Position numbers and translations under genes: made by a program
Part shown: positions 1 to 8,214 of the stretch, in pieces
Layout of the letters: every line of letters starts with the position of its first letter
How positions within the stretch are numbered: position 1 is the first letter of the stretch
Origin: Clostridia bacterium
Lineage (GTDB): Bacteria > Bacillota > Clostridia > Oscillospirales > Acutalibacteraceae
Reading direction: 5' to 3'
DNA length: 44,723 bases
Assembly: GCA_017472225.1 (NCBI GenBank)
Contig: JAFUQS010000054.1
Span: 1-44,723 of the forward strand
The notes under the pieces: model-generated
What the model was told of the DNA's origin: nothing
Seen by the model: the letters and a program-made list of their open reading frames with translations, nothing else
Database searches by the model: none

Positions 1-82
1 ACAGGATAAGTAGCACCTTGACGATTAAAAATCAACCTTCAAGGGTTGATAATATGACTTTGCCCGATAAAAAAGGACGCCC
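1..82. repeat. Direct repeat copy A (about 82 bp)
   Basis: Nearly identical to 117-197: I count two substitutions and one extra A. Its core is the inverted repeat ATCAACC-TTCAAG-GGTTGAT, and it ends in GGACGCCC. The copy runs off or begins at the window edge, so its true left limit is unknown. The two copies are separated by a CAGTAGACAGTAGTCAGG stretch and a GTGCC-TTC-GGCAC hairpin. No reading frame is supported here. Confidence 0.85.
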
Positions 83-85
83 CTT

Positions 86-106
86 TTCAGTAGACAGTAG
101 TCAGGG
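86..106. repeat. CAGTAGT-type short repeat
   Basis: TCAGTAGACAGTAGTCAGGG lies between the two 81-bp direct repeats. It is the same heptamer-based sequence that recurs, in either orientation, at 290-330, 10605-10640, 28561-28632 and 29119-29128. Confidence 0.7.
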
Positions 107-116
107 TGCCTTCGGC

Positions 117-197
117 ACAGGATGAGTAGCACCTTGGCGATTAAAAATCAACCTTCAAGGGTTGATAATATGACTTTGCCCGATAAAAAGGACGCCC
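117..197. repeat. Direct repeat copy B (81 bp)
   Basis: Second copy of the 1-82 unit, with the same internal ATCAACC/GGTTGAT hairpin. It is followed at once by a GGACGCCC-GAT-GGGCGCCC hairpin-like sequence. An intergenic repeat of unknown origin; it could be a MITE-like or REP-like element, but no target-site duplication can be assigned. Confidence 0.85.
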
Positions 198-234
198 GAT
201 GGGCGCCCTTATGACCTATATTCTGTGTTCTTAT

Positions 235-291
235 AAAAACAGACTCCTCCACCGCTGAAGCGGTTCCCCTCCTCTACAGAGGAGGCTTTTC
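235..291. terminator. Twin hairpin downstream of the FGGY kinase
   Basis: On the minus strand, reading away from the kinase gene that ends at 421, there is CCTCCTC-TGTA-GAGGAGG. It is followed by ACCGCT-TC-AGCGGT and, nine bases later, by a run of five T (TCTGTTTTTAT). The second hairpin plus T-run could end the kinase/TetR transcript. The first hairpin is also followed by CTTTT on the plus strand, so bidirectional action or a repeat-borne structure is equally possible. Confidence 0.45.
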
Positions 292-373
292 CTGTCTACT
301 GCCTACTGACCCCTGACTACTGATACGGGCTGCTTTCAGAAAGAGAATTCCTTTTTACGTTGTTTTCTCACTT
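290..373. repeat. Modular intergenic repeat (minus-oriented copy)
   Basis: TCCTGTCTACTGCC and following CTACTGA heptamers to about 325 are followed by a block (about 328-373) reading GGGCTGCTTTC...GAATTCC. The reverse complement of that block recurs at 28643-28690, where it carries the same AACAACGTAAA and GGAATTCTCTTTC segments. Together with copies near 10.6 kb and 29.1 kb it forms a dispersed modular family. Confidence 0.7.
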
Positions 374-420
374 CTTTTATATAGTTAACATTTTTTTACA
401 ACCACAAGGATGTATTTTTA

Positions 421-2007
421 TCAGCCGTTAAGCATCTTGAAAACTTTTTTATTTGCTGCATAAAGCTCTTTGTATGCAGCAAACATCTTGTCATAAACAG
501 GCTTGTTTTCCTTGTTGGGTGTGAAGGTCTTGTCAGCTTCTATGAGCTTGCCTGCATCCTTGATTTCATCAATAACACCCAAACCGACTGCAACAACTAC
601 TGCTGCACCAACTGAGCCTACATTCTGAGGACTTGCAACTGTTTCAACGGTTCTTCCGATGCAGTCTGCAAGAATCTGACTTGTGGAATCATTAAGAGCG
701 CCACCGCCGACAAAACGGATCACATCCGATGTTTTTGTCTTTTTCTCATGGGTTTCAAGCATCCATCTCATATGCATACATACGCCCTCAATAACAGCAC
801 GAATCATTTCACTCTTGCCTGTTTCAATGCTGAGGTTATAGAACATACCTCTTGCATTGGGATCTTCAAAGGGGCAACGGTTACCGTGCAGCCAAGGAGT
901 GAAAATAACTCCGTTTGAGCCTGCAGGTACCTTTTCGATAACAGATGAAAGATACTGATAAAGATTTGTATATTCGGATTCCATATCTTCCGCAACATCA
1001 GTCTTTTTGAGATATATACCGATTTCATCAAGTGCAAGGTGATTTTTAACCCATTCAAGGCACTTACCTGCTGTTTCAAGCTCGGCAAAATAGTTGTAAT
1101 CTCCGGGCTGTGCGCCGACAACGGCTGCAATCATGGCGGATGCATCAACAATACTCTTATCAACAACAGTTGACACCCATCCCGATGTACCCATATAAAC
1201 ATGAGTATCATTCTTTTTAACCGAGCCGGCACCTACACCGATAAGTGAAGCGTCCATACCGCCGCCGAATACCTGTGTGCCTTCTTTAAGACCCAATTCT
1301 TCAGCAGCCTTCTTTGTGATTCCGCCGACTGCATCAGTACATTTAACGATTTTTGCAAGGTGACGCATATCAACATGGAGAATTTTGCAGACCTCCTGGC
1401 TCCAGCACTTTTTATGTATATCGTAAAGAAGCGTACCGAAGGCAGAGTCCTCGGTCATAACAAATTCACCTGTCATTCTTGCAATGAGAGCTTCCTTGAC
1501 ATCGAGCCATTTGTGAACCCTTTCAAAATTTTCGGGCTCGTTGTTTTTAACCCAATTATATTTGAACACAGGGTCCTTTACTGATGCGGCAACGGCACCT
1601 GTTTTTGCAAGTGATACAAGAAGCTTGGGCACATTTGCACCTGCAACCTGAACACCGTGAGCCATAAGCTCCTTACGTTCCTTTCTTGCACGCTGATCCA
1701 TATAGCTCATAGCACGGCGGACATGCATACCGTTTTTATCAACAAGGACAAGACCCTGAGCCTGCGAACAGAAGGAAATGCCGTCAACCTGTTCAGGCTT
1801 GACGTCAGTTTTTGAAAAAAGCTCCTTTGTTGTTTTGCACATTGCAGCCCACCATTCATCCGGGTCCTGCTCTGCACCTCCATCAGGATAAACATAAAGC
1901 TCATAGCCTTCAATTGCATCAGCAATCAGTCTGATTGATTCATCAACTTCAAAAAGACAGGTTTTAACTCCGGTGGTACCGATGTCATAAGCAAGTGCGT
2001 ATTTCAT
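421..2007 (-). CDS. FGGY-family carbohydrate kinase (xylulokinase-like)
   Basis: A 528-residue cytosolic sugar kinase expected to phosphorylate a pentulose or similar polyol sugar with ATP. The N-terminal phosphate-binding motif DIGTTGVK (residues 9-16), the mid-protein GGGMDASLIGVG and the C-terminal ATP-site motif FVGGGALND are all present, and the length is normal for FGGY_N plus FGGY_C. The ATG at 2007 is preceded by AAGGAA at a long spacing. It lies 46 bp downstream of a TetR-type regulator on the same strand, suggesting local control. The substrate cannot be read from sequence; D-xylulose is the default guess. A second, different FGGY kinase at 23475 sits with araA. Confidence 0.85.
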   Translation of the reverse strand: MKYALAYDIGTTGVKTCLFEVDESIRLIADAIEGYELYVYPDGGAEQDPDEWWAAMCKTTKELFSKTDVKPEQVDGISFCSQAQGLVLVDKNGMHVRRAMSYMDQRARKERKELMAHGVQVAGANVPKLLVSLAKTGAVAASVKDPVFKYNWVKNNEPENFERVHKWLDVKEALIARMTGEFVMTEDSAFGTLLYDIHKKCWSQEVCKILHVDMRHLAKIVKCTDAVGGITKKAAEELGLKEGTQVFGGGMDASLIGVGAGSVKKNDTHVYMGTSGWVSTVVDKSIVDASAMIAAVVGAQPGDYNYFAELETAGKCLEWVKNHLALDEIGIYLKKTDVAEDMESEYTNLYQYLSSVIEKVPAGSNGVIFTPWLHGNRCPFEDPNARGMFYNLSIETGKSEMIRAVIEGVCMHMRWMLETHEKKTKTSDVIRFVGGGALNDSTSQILADCIGRTVETVASPQNVGSVGAAVVVAVGLGVIDEIKDAGKLIEADKTFTPNKENKPVYDKMFAAYKELYAANKKVFKMLNG

Positions 2008-2053
2008 AATATTTACATTCCTTTCAGGGATTTTTTTTATTTTTCAACAGATG

Positions 2054-2734
2054 TTATTCTGCTTTATCCATTTTAAGAGCTGCCTTCACAAAACGCAGAA
2101 TGTTCTGAATTGCAAACTCATCCTTTTCAAATATATCATTACCTGCATATATTTTATACCTCTCCCGATAATAATCGCAGGCATAAGAAAACTGAATGTT
2201 CATCAGAAGATTATCAATGAGAAATGCCGCCATGCCCGGGTCAATATCATTCCTTATCTCTCCGGCAGACTGACCCTCAGTTATGGCCTTTTTATATGCT
2301 GCGGCGGTGATAGTTTCCATATCTGCCGCAATTTTACTTGCAAGACCGGGGTTGCTTTCGCTTGTAAATTCATTATAAAGCTTAATCAGTACGCTTGATT
2401 TTCTTGAAAACTCAATTGCAATTCTGATAAGCTTTTCAAGCTTTATCATAACATCATCATCTGAGCCGGCAATGGCATCAATGATTGAATCAAGGGTTGA
2501 TATGCCATAATTTACGCTTGTTAAAAACAAATCTGTTTTTGTGTCAAAATACTTATAGAGTGAGCCGACACTTACCTCTGCTTTTTTTGCAATGGTATTT
2601 ATGTTCGCATTTTCAAAGCCGTGGTTAGCAAATTCATTAACGGCAACATCAAGAATCTTTCTGCGTTTTTCTTCCGGTATATTGTCAAATGTGGGTTTAT
2701 AGTAAATTTCCTTACCCAAAATTGAAAACTCCAT
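2054..2734 (-). CDS. TetR/AcrR-family transcriptional regulator
   Basis: A 226-residue regulator. Residues about 22-70 form the classic TetR helix-turn-helix: it starts EEKRRKILDVAVNEFANHGF and continues through INTIAKKAEVSVGSLYKYF. The remaining helical C-terminal half would bind the ligand and dimerise. The ATG at 2734 gives a short leader without an obvious Shine-Dalgarno sequence, so the start is less certain than the family. A promoter at 2758-2786 carries a 14-bp palindrome inside its spacer, which fits autoregulation. The gene precedes the FGGY kinase and probably controls it. The ligand is unknown. Confidence 0.85.
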   Translation of the reverse strand: MEFSILGKEIYYKPTFDNIPEEKRRKILDVAVNEFANHGFENANINTIAKKAEVSVGSLYKYFDTKTDLFLTSVNYGISTLDSIIDAIAGSDDDVMIKLEKLIRIAIEFSRKSSVLIKLYNEFTSESNPGLASKIAADMETITAAAYKKAITEGQSAGEIRNDIDPGMAAFLIDNLLMNIQFSYACDYYRERYKIYAGNDIFEKDEFAIQNILRFVKAALKMDKAE

Positions 2735-2757
2735 TCATACATAAAACTAACTAATAT

Positions 2758-2786
2758 ATTTTAACAATTTTGTTACAAAAAAGCAA
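2758..2786 (-). promoter_or_regulatory. Promoter of the TetR gene with palindromic operator candidate
   Basis: Minus-strand -35 TTGCTT (2786-2781), 17-bp spacer and -10 TAAAAT (2763-2758). TAACAA-TT-TTGTTA (2762-2775) is a perfect palindrome placed between the two boxes, where a TetR dimer would block polymerase. Position and symmetry are seen; the regulator assignment is inferred. Confidence 0.5.
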
Positions 2787-2844
2787 GTATAAAATATGTG
2801 CTCAAAACTATGCATTTTGCATAAATAAAAATAAGACAAAGTAA

Positions 2845-2880
2845 AAGAGCCGTGAAAAAACATCATTTTTTCACAGCCCC
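2845..2880 (-). terminator. Intrinsic terminator after the MIF gene
   Basis: On the minus strand, GGCTGTGAAAAAA-TGATG-TTTTTTCACGGC forms a long stem followed by TCTTTTACTTT. It sits 8 bp past the MIF-like stop codon and would end the exporter/GH3/MIF operon. Confidence 0.7.
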
Positions 2881-2887
2881 TTGACAA

Positions 2888-3226
2888 TTAAAAATTAAAT
2901 CCGCTATATCCCCAATGACCGATTTCACTGTATTTAACATAAATTCTGTCCTTGGGAATACCCAATTCCGCTTCAACAATTTCTGTTATTTTTTGAGTGA
3001 GAGCATCGTATCCGCTGTCGGAAGCCTTGCCGAAAAGATCGACTTCAATCATGGCACAAGGAGCATCATCGCCCTTGAAATAAAGACGGCAGTTATCCTG
3101 AAATTCCACCATGAGCCAATTTTCACTTTTTCCGATAAGCTCAATTGCTTTGCCGAACTCAGATTTAAGGCTTATTTCCTTTTCTTTTGTAATTTCTGTT
3201 GAAACCTTCGTTGTTATGAGAGGCAC
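2888..3226 (-). CDS. MIF-like tautomerase, GTG start
   Basis: A 112-residue member of the macrophage migration inhibitory factor / phenylpyruvate tautomerase family. It matches the usual length and shows the family landmarks PCAMIEV and RIYVKYSEIGHWGYSGFNF. The family uses the amino-terminal proline, exposed when Met is removed, as catalytic base. An upstream ATG pair would place two or three residues before that proline. The GTG at 3226, nine bases after AGGA, gives Met-Pro-Leu-Ile directly, so I choose GTG. It is the last gene of an operon with GH3 and the ThrE-like exporter, followed by a terminator. The physiological substrate of bacterial MIF homologues is generally unclear. Confidence 0.85.
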   Translation of the reverse strand: MPLITTKVSTEITKEKEISLKSEFGKAIELIGKSENWLMVEFQDNCRLYFKGDDAPCAMIEVDLFGKASDSGYDALTQKITEIVEAELGIPKDRIYVKYSEIGHWGYSGFNF

Positions 3227-3287
3227 TGTCATCATTCCTTTTCTCGTTGAATTTATATATTGGCGCCGCATACCGGCAGGATTTGAT

Positions 3288-5708
3288 TTATTGAACCTTG
3301 TTCATTGCAAAATTCAGAACATTCATTGCACATCTCTGCATTTCACCGAGAGTTATGCCCTCAGGCTTGCCATAGGTTCTGAGAAGTGTACCGTCAGGTC
3401 TCTTCCATTTGCCTGTTCTTCCGCCACCGGGCATAAGCACATCAACCTGTGCTCTCACACGGTATGCCTGGTCGCACATATTCGGAAACTCCTGACTTTT
3501 CGACTTTTTCATCCACCAATCGGTCATAACATTACCCTTATAGCCCCACTCCTCACGGAGAATCCTTGTGCAAAGCTCATAGTTATAATGTCCCCAGACA
3601 CCGTTGATAAGATTATAGGAGGTCATAATATTTTTCGGCTGAGCCTCCTTCACACAGATTTCAAAGCCCTTGAGATAAATCTCTCTGAGAGCTCTTTCTG
3701 AAAGGCGTGAATCGTTTCTTGCTCTGTTATATTCCTGATTGTTACAGGCAAAATGCTTGGGACAAGCAGACCTGCCCGTGCTCTGAATACCTCTTACATA
3801 AGCGGCAGCGATTTTTCCGCAAAGGTGCGGATCTTCGGAAAAATATTCAAAGTTTCTGCCACAAAGGGGGCTTCTGTGAATGTTCATGCCCGGGGCAAGG
3901 ATAATATCACTGCCCTTATCTGCCATTTCCTCACCCTCTTTTTTCATAAGCTCACAGACCATATCCGTATCAAAGCTGCTTGCAAGAAGTGTGCCTATAG
4001 GCATGAGTGAGCAACAGGCTGTAAGTCTGATTCCCGAAGGTCCGTCAGTTGTTGTCACGGCAGGAATACCCTTTTCACGAAGTGAGGGAAGAACACCTGC
4101 AAAGCAGCCCGCATTACCGGGTACACCGAGTTCACTTCCCATTGTATAGTCGCCCCTTGTGATGGCTTCAAGCTCTGTAAGACTCAATTGAGCAACGAAT
4201 TCTTCCATGGTATTTTTGCCGTTTTTAACATCAATAAGCTTAATTCCCTTATCGCCTGTCATCGGGATATCCTTGGGAAGATTCTGCAGAATAATCTGTC
4301 TGAGATTATACTTTCTTGTCTGCACCTTTTCTTTTTCAACAAAGTATTTTCCGTCCTTTTCAATGCAGGTCATCTTTTCAAATGCTGTCTGCGGTGCAGA
4401 GCACTGACTGAGCTGAAGAAAGACCTCAGTCTCTGCCTTTTCTGTGGTGTAAACAGTTTCCGCATCACGGACACTGTCACCGATTGCAATACCATAGCTA
4501 CCCTTTTCAATAACATAAGAGGACATATGACCGCTTTTGCCGCTGTCATCATAAGAGCTGAAGGCACTTTCGGGAACAAAGAGCCTAACCTCCTCGCTTT
4601 CATGAGATGGAAGCTCCTTTGTTTTTGCGAAGGCACAAAGCTCTCTCACGGGATTACCGAGTGTACCGCAGGGCTTTTCCATGTAGGCGCATACAACCTG
4701 CTTGCCCTTGTATTCACCGGTGTTGGTCACCTTGCAGATAAGCTCAACACCCTCTGCAGTTTCCTTTGACGAAACAAGCTCTGTGTTGAAGGTGGTATAT
4801 GAAAGGCCGTAGCCGAAGGGATAAAGTACATCCTGTTTTGCGAAGGTTTCAAAATAACGGTAGCCGACAAAAATATCCTCAACATAATCATTGAAATCCT
4901 TTGCACCGAAAGAGTCCGCACAGGGGTATTTATCGTAAGCTGCAGCAATTGTTGATGTCAGCTTGCCTGAAGGCACCTGTTTGCCGCAAAGAAGGTCACA
5001 AACAGCGTTGCCACTTTCCATGCCACCCTGCCACACAATCATTAAAGCAGAAATTTTGTTTCCGAATTCCTTTGTCCATGAAAGGTCCATTATGCTGCCG
5101 ATATTAAGAAGCACAATTGTTTTTTCAAATTCGGATGTAACCTTTCTGAGCATATCAAGCTCATCGTCGGTGACAAAATAGCTGCCCTTTTCAAGTGCAT
5201 TTTCTCTGTCCTCACCTGATGAGCGACCGATTACAACAACTGCACAATCCGTTCTTTCTGCAGATTTTTTCACTGTTTTTTCATATAAAGGCATTTCAGG
5301 ATAAAATCTCGGCCAATGTCCCCAATATCCGTGATCAACAGGATTTGCTTCACACCATGCCTCATAAACACTTGCCAACGCCTCATTGAGTTCAAGCTCC
5401 TCGCATTTTCTCATACCCTCAAGGAGATTGACGGCATAGGGCTTATTAACGTCACCGCCTGAGCCGTAGCCCGTATAAAACCAATCATTCTGCACTCTGC
5501 CGAAAACCGATACCCTGGTACCCTTTTTCAACGGCAAAGCTCCGTCATTTTCCAAAAGCACGGCACCCTGTGATGCCACATATCGAAGAAGTCCGGGCAT
5601 ACCCTCGGTGATAACCTTGGGCTCATTTTTTCTCACAACCTCAGCCTGAGCAAGAGAGTTGACTGCCTTTGCAATTATCTTATCAATTTTCTGTCTGAAA
5701 TTAGCCAT
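3288..5708 (-). CDS. Glycoside hydrolase family 3, permuted domain order
   Basis: An 806-residue intracellular beta-glycosidase (no signal peptide), likely a beta-glucosidase or similar. The domain order is swapped relative to typical GH3. The GH3 C-terminal sandwich comes first (about 40-290, with GRSSGEDRE carrying the likely acid/base Glu166). A fibronectin-III-like module follows (about 300-420). The TIM-barrel GH3 N domain comes last (about 500-800), with the conserved KHFACNNQE and nucleophile Asp730 in MTDWW. This BA order is known from Ruminococcus and Butyrivibrio enzymes. I prefer the ATG at 5708 because AAGGAG lies six bases upstream; an in-frame ATG at 5729 overlaps the preceding stop. 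Cotranscribed with the exporter genes. Confidence 0.9.
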   Translation of the reverse strand: MANFRQKIDKIIAKAVNSLAQAEVVRKNEPKVITEGMPGLLRYVASQGAVLLENDGALPLKKGTRVSVFGRVQNDWFYTGYGSGGDVNKPYAVNLLEGMRKCEELELNEALASVYEAWCEANPVDHGYWGHWPRFYPEMPLYEKTVKKSAERTDCAVVVIGRSSGEDRENALEKGSYFVTDDELDMLRKVTSEFEKTIVLLNIGSIMDLSWTKEFGNKISALMIVWQGGMESGNAVCDLLCGKQVPSGKLTSTIAAAYDKYPCADSFGAKDFNDYVEDIFVGYRYFETFAKQDVLYPFGYGLSYTTFNTELVSSKETAEGVELICKVTNTGEYKGKQVVCAYMEKPCGTLGNPVRELCAFAKTKELPSHESEEVRLFVPESAFSSYDDSGKSGHMSSYVIEKGSYGIAIGDSVRDAETVYTTEKAETEVFLQLSQCSAPQTAFEKMTCIEKDGKYFVEKEKVQTRKYNLRQIILQNLPKDIPMTGDKGIKLIDVKNGKNTMEEFVAQLSLTELEAITRGDYTMGSELGVPGNAGCFAGVLPSLREKGIPAVTTTDGPSGIRLTACCSLMPIGTLLASSFDTDMVCELMKKEGEEMADKGSDIILAPGMNIHRSPLCGRNFEYFSEDPHLCGKIAAAYVRGIQSTGRSACPKHFACNNQEYNRARNDSRLSERALREIYLKGFEICVKEAQPKNIMTSYNLINGVWGHYNYELCTRILREEWGYKGNVMTDWWMKKSKSQEFPNMCDQAYRVRAQVDVLMPGGGRTGKWKRPDGTLLRTYGKPEGITLGEMQRCAMNVLNFAMNKVQ

Positions 5709-5718
5709 AATTTTCTCC

Positions 5719-6180
5719 TTATTCAACATCTATAATCTGTTTAAACTTGTGCCTGTTAATTTCATGAACCACAACGGAAATGCAGATGATACCGACTGCA
5801 AGTCCGCTTGCAATTCTCAAAAGCTCTGTTAAAGTGCTGTTGAACATTTCCATTTCACTTATTACAAAGTAATATGTTGTGTAGTAAAGCTTACCACCCG
5901 GAACAAGAGGTATGATTGAGCAGGCAAGAATGGGTGTTGCCGGAGCTTTAACAACCCTTGCCATAACCTCAGCATAAACGGTGGCAACAAGAGCGGGAAA
6001 GAAGTTCTGCATAAACTCATGCTCAAAATTCATGCAGCAAAGAACATATACCAGACTTGTCAGCATACCGCCCACGGCATTGAGAAGAATTCTTCTTTTC
6101 GGTGCCTTGAACAAAAGCGAAAAGCCGACCGTACCCAGCATACCCGTTATAACTATAATTAAGCCTTGTTTAAAATCCAT
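5719..6180 (-). CDS. Threonine/serine exporter, small subunit (ThrE_2-type)
   Basis: A 153-residue integral membrane protein with about four hydrophobic helices, matching the C-terminal half (DUF3815/ThrE_2) of the Corynebacterium ThrE exporter. In many Firmicutes the exporter is split into two genes, as here. The ATG at 6180 has GAGGTG six bases upstream, overlapping the stop of the partner gene; a GTG at 6189 is the alternative. The stop lies 10 bp before the GH3 start. It probably forms a complex with the 6191-6967 product to export small amino acids or related solutes. Family is clear; substrate is inferred. Confidence 0.85.
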   Translation of the reverse strand: MDFKQGLIIVITGMLGTVGFSLLFKAPKRRILLNAVGGMLTSLVYVLCCMNFEHEFMQNFFPALVATVYAEVMARVVKAPATPILACSIIPLVPGGKLYYTTYYFVISEMEMFNSTLTELLRIASGLAVGIICISVVVHEINRHKFKQIIDVE

Positions 6181-6190
6181 AGCCGTCACC

Positions 6191-6967
6191 TCACAATATA
6201 CTTCCCGTTAAAAGCATTGAAGCGGCAAAGCCACAGGCAATTGCCATGGCAAGAATTATGGACTCGAGCAGTCTCAGAAGTCCTGACATAACATCGCCGC
6301 AAAGCATTTCACGAACAGAGTTGATAAGCATAAGACCGGGAATTATAAGCATAACATCGCCAATCATAATCATATCTGCATTATGACCGAAGCCGAAATG
6401 CACAAACACCTCGGCAAGAAATCCGATAACAGCCGCAGAAAGAGCCGTGAAGAAAAGTCTGTTCACGCCGTTTGATTTGATGTAAACATTCATAAGATAA
6501 AGTATAAGCGCAATCGGAGCAGCCGCAGCAGCATCAAGCAGACTTCCGCCGAAAAACACGGCAAAGCTCATTGCTGCCACAATATAGCCCAGACAAATGA
6601 AAACATCAAAATGCCGCTTGTCACCGAGAAGCTTCTCAAGGTCTTTTCTTGCCCGGTCAATGTCAGGGGTTTCAGCGCAGATTTTTCTTGAAAGTGCATT
6701 AAGATTTTCCAATCGCCTGAAATTCGGTGCATTGGAATAAATTCTGCGCATCTGGGTGTGAGTTTCGCCTTTTTCGGAAATAACAGTGGCATAAACCATT
6801 GATATAACCGAAAAAACCTCCGTTTTTTTGATGTTATAGGCATAGCAGATTCTCAGCACCGTTTCTTCAACCCTGTTTATTTCTGCGCCGCACTGCACCA
6901 TGCCTTTTCCTAAATCCAAGGCAAGGGACAGCACCTTTTCCAATTCGTTCTGATTTTTTTCTTCCAT
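6191..6967 (-). CDS. Threonine/serine exporter, large subunit (DUF1212)
   Basis: A 258-residue protein with a soluble N-terminal half (about 1-110) and about five membrane helices in the second half, matching the ThrE N-terminal (DUF1212) family. Typical family features include MVQCGAEINRVEETVLR and MLIIPGLMLINSVREML. ATG is preceded by GAGGAAAAAAT. First gene of the operon exporter-large, exporter-small, GH3, MIF, with a good promoter just upstream (7013-7042). The two exporter halves are essentially contiguous. Confidence 0.87.
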   Translation of the reverse strand: MEEKNQNELEKVLSLALDLGKGMVQCGAEINRVEETVLRICYAYNIKKTEVFSVISMVYATVISEKGETHTQMRRIYSNAPNFRRLENLNALSRKICAETPDIDRARKDLEKLLGDKRHFDVFICLGYIVAAMSFAVFFGGSLLDAAAAAPIALILYLMNVYIKSNGVNRLFFTALSAAVIGFLAEVFVHFGFGHNADMIMIGDVMLIIPGLMLINSVREMLCGDVMSGLLRLLESIILAMAIACGFAASMLLTGSIL

Positions 6968-7012
6968 ATTTTTTCCTCAAAATTAAAAGTTTTATGCCGG
7001 ATGTACAGCATA

Positions 7013-7042
7013 ATTATAATACCCACCTGCAATAAAAGTCAA
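7013..7042 (-). promoter_or_regulatory. Promoter of the exporter/GH3/MIF operon
   Basis: Minus-strand TTGACT (7042-7037), 18-bp spacer, TATAAT (7018-7013), then about 45 bp to the exporter start. It begins within 15 bp of the end of the M23 gene, so the M23 transcript may read into this operon. Confidence 0.65.
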
Positions 7043-7055
7043 TAGAAATAGTATT

Positions 7056-8090
7056 TCAGTAAAAGTATTTTTGCAAGGAGTCGGGATAGCTTTTAAGTAT
7101 AATATCATATTTACGTACATAGTGCCCATCCTCATTTTTTGTCACCGTCGCTCTGTTTTTTGAAAGCAGCTTCACAATGTTATACATATCAAGCCATATC
7201 TGATTTGTCCCCTCCTTCTGGCTTTCATCAAAAATCAACTGCAAGCCGAAATGAAGGTGAGGAGCACTCATTCCGTTAACATTTTCCGTATCGGAATATC
7301 CTGTCATTCCCATGTAGCCGATAACCTGACCTGCTTTCACCTTGCTGCCAAGCTCAATTCCTTCGGCATAAGGCTTATCCTTTCTGAGATGTGCATAGTA
7401 GTAGCTTCTTTTTCCGTCAAAGCTTCTGATACCGAGTCTCCACCCACCGTATCTGTTCCAACCGAAGGATTCGACAGTGCCGCCTTCAACAGCTACAACG
7501 GGCGTACCCACATATCCCATAAGGTCATTGCCTAAATGCTTCCGACGGTACCCATAGCTTCTGCCGTTGCCGAAGTCATCATAGTGAGAATAAGAAAAGC
7601 CCTCAGCTATCGGACTATATGCAACAAGACCATAGCCCGAAACAATTTTTTCTCCGCCCTCACCGTCGGGAGCCTGCTTTTCATATTCAGAAAGGAATCC
7701 GCCGAGCATTGCAGAGAAGGTCTCTTTATAATAAGAAAAATATTTATTATCCCCCATCAGGTCCTCGACAGTATAAATATCGCCGAGCTCAGTGAGCATT
7801 TCATCAAGGTCGTCAGACGAATAAGAGGACCAATTGTTTCCGTTCTTACAGGCGAGGTAAGAAAGCGAGTCTATCCAGCTTATGTGATAAAGCTTATCAT
7901 AGGTTTCAATGTCGAGGCTCATGGTATCCTCGAGAGCCTGAAGGCAGACTTTCATTTCTGCCCATTTAATATATTCTTTTTTGCCCGTCTGTGTCGCTTT
8001 AATGCCGAACAGAAAGGCGAGGGCAAAAATTGTCAGGGTTATCATAAAAGTGAAAAAAATCAGCCTTCTTTTTTGCAAACGGATAATCAC
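7056..8090 (-). CDS. Membrane-anchored M23 (LytM-type) metallopeptidase
   Basis: A protein of 344 residues from the GTG at 8090. One N-terminal membrane segment (about 11-30) is followed by a linker and a C-terminal peptidase M23 domain (about 170-300). The zinc-binding pattern is complete: HLGND (His185, Asp189) and PHLHFG (His280), with YAHL (His234). It would cleave peptide cross-links of peptidoglycan outside the membrane, or act in sporulation or division, where many M23 proteins reside. GTG is chosen because GAGGAAG lies about nine bases upstream; an ATG at 8117 would add nine residues but lacks a good ribosome site. It is divergent from the 8215 gene. Confidence 0.82.
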   Translation of the reverse strand: MIIRLQKRRLIFFTFMITLTIFALAFLFGIKATQTGKKEYIKWAEMKVCLQALEDTMSLDIETYDKLYHISWIDSLSYLACKNGNNWSSYSSDDLDEMLTELGDIYTVEDLMGDNKYFSYYKETFSAMLGGFLSEYEKQAPDGEGGEKIVSGYGLVAYSPIAEGFSYSHYDDFGNGRSYGYRRKHLGNDLMGYVGTPVVAVEGGTVESFGWNRYGGWRLGIRSFDGKRSYYYAHLRKDKPYAEGIELGSKVKAGQVIGYMGMTGYSDTENVNGMSAPHLHFGLQLIFDESQKEGTNQIWLDMYNIVKLLSKNRATVTKNEDGHYVRKYDIILKSYPDSLQKYFY

Positions 8091-8158
8091 GGTATCACTT
8101 CCTCGGAAATATATCATAAAATTCTATGAAAGCGACTCCTTTTTTAGCACTGCACAAA

Positions 8159-8187
8159 TTGACAAAAATATCCTGTTTTGCTATGAT
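8159..8187 (+). promoter_or_regulatory. Promoter of the 8215 membrane-protein gene
   Basis: TTGACA (8159-8164), 17-bp spacer, TATGAT (8182-8187). The predicted start of transcription is about 20 bp before the ATG, leaving room only for the AAAGGAG ribosome site. Confidence 0.75.
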
Positions 8188-8214
8188 GATAAAAAAGAGC
8201 AAAGGAGATTTCCG

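Larger units (their letters stand above)
1..420. other. Gene-free repeat-rich intergenic stretch
   Basis: There is no convincing coding frame between the window start and the kinase stop at 421. The stretch is made almost entirely of the direct repeat pair, heptamer repeats, hairpins and the modular block described separately. Confidence 0.7.

Noticed and set aside
3111-3701. Long plus-strand frame antisense to GH3 and the MIF gene
   Set aside because: It crosses two well-recognised minus-strand genes, has no ribosome site and shows no family features.
7536-8129. Plus-strand 197-codon frame opposite the M23 gene
   Set aside because: It is a codon-bias mirror of the M23 coding strand; the M23 zinc motifs settle the strand.
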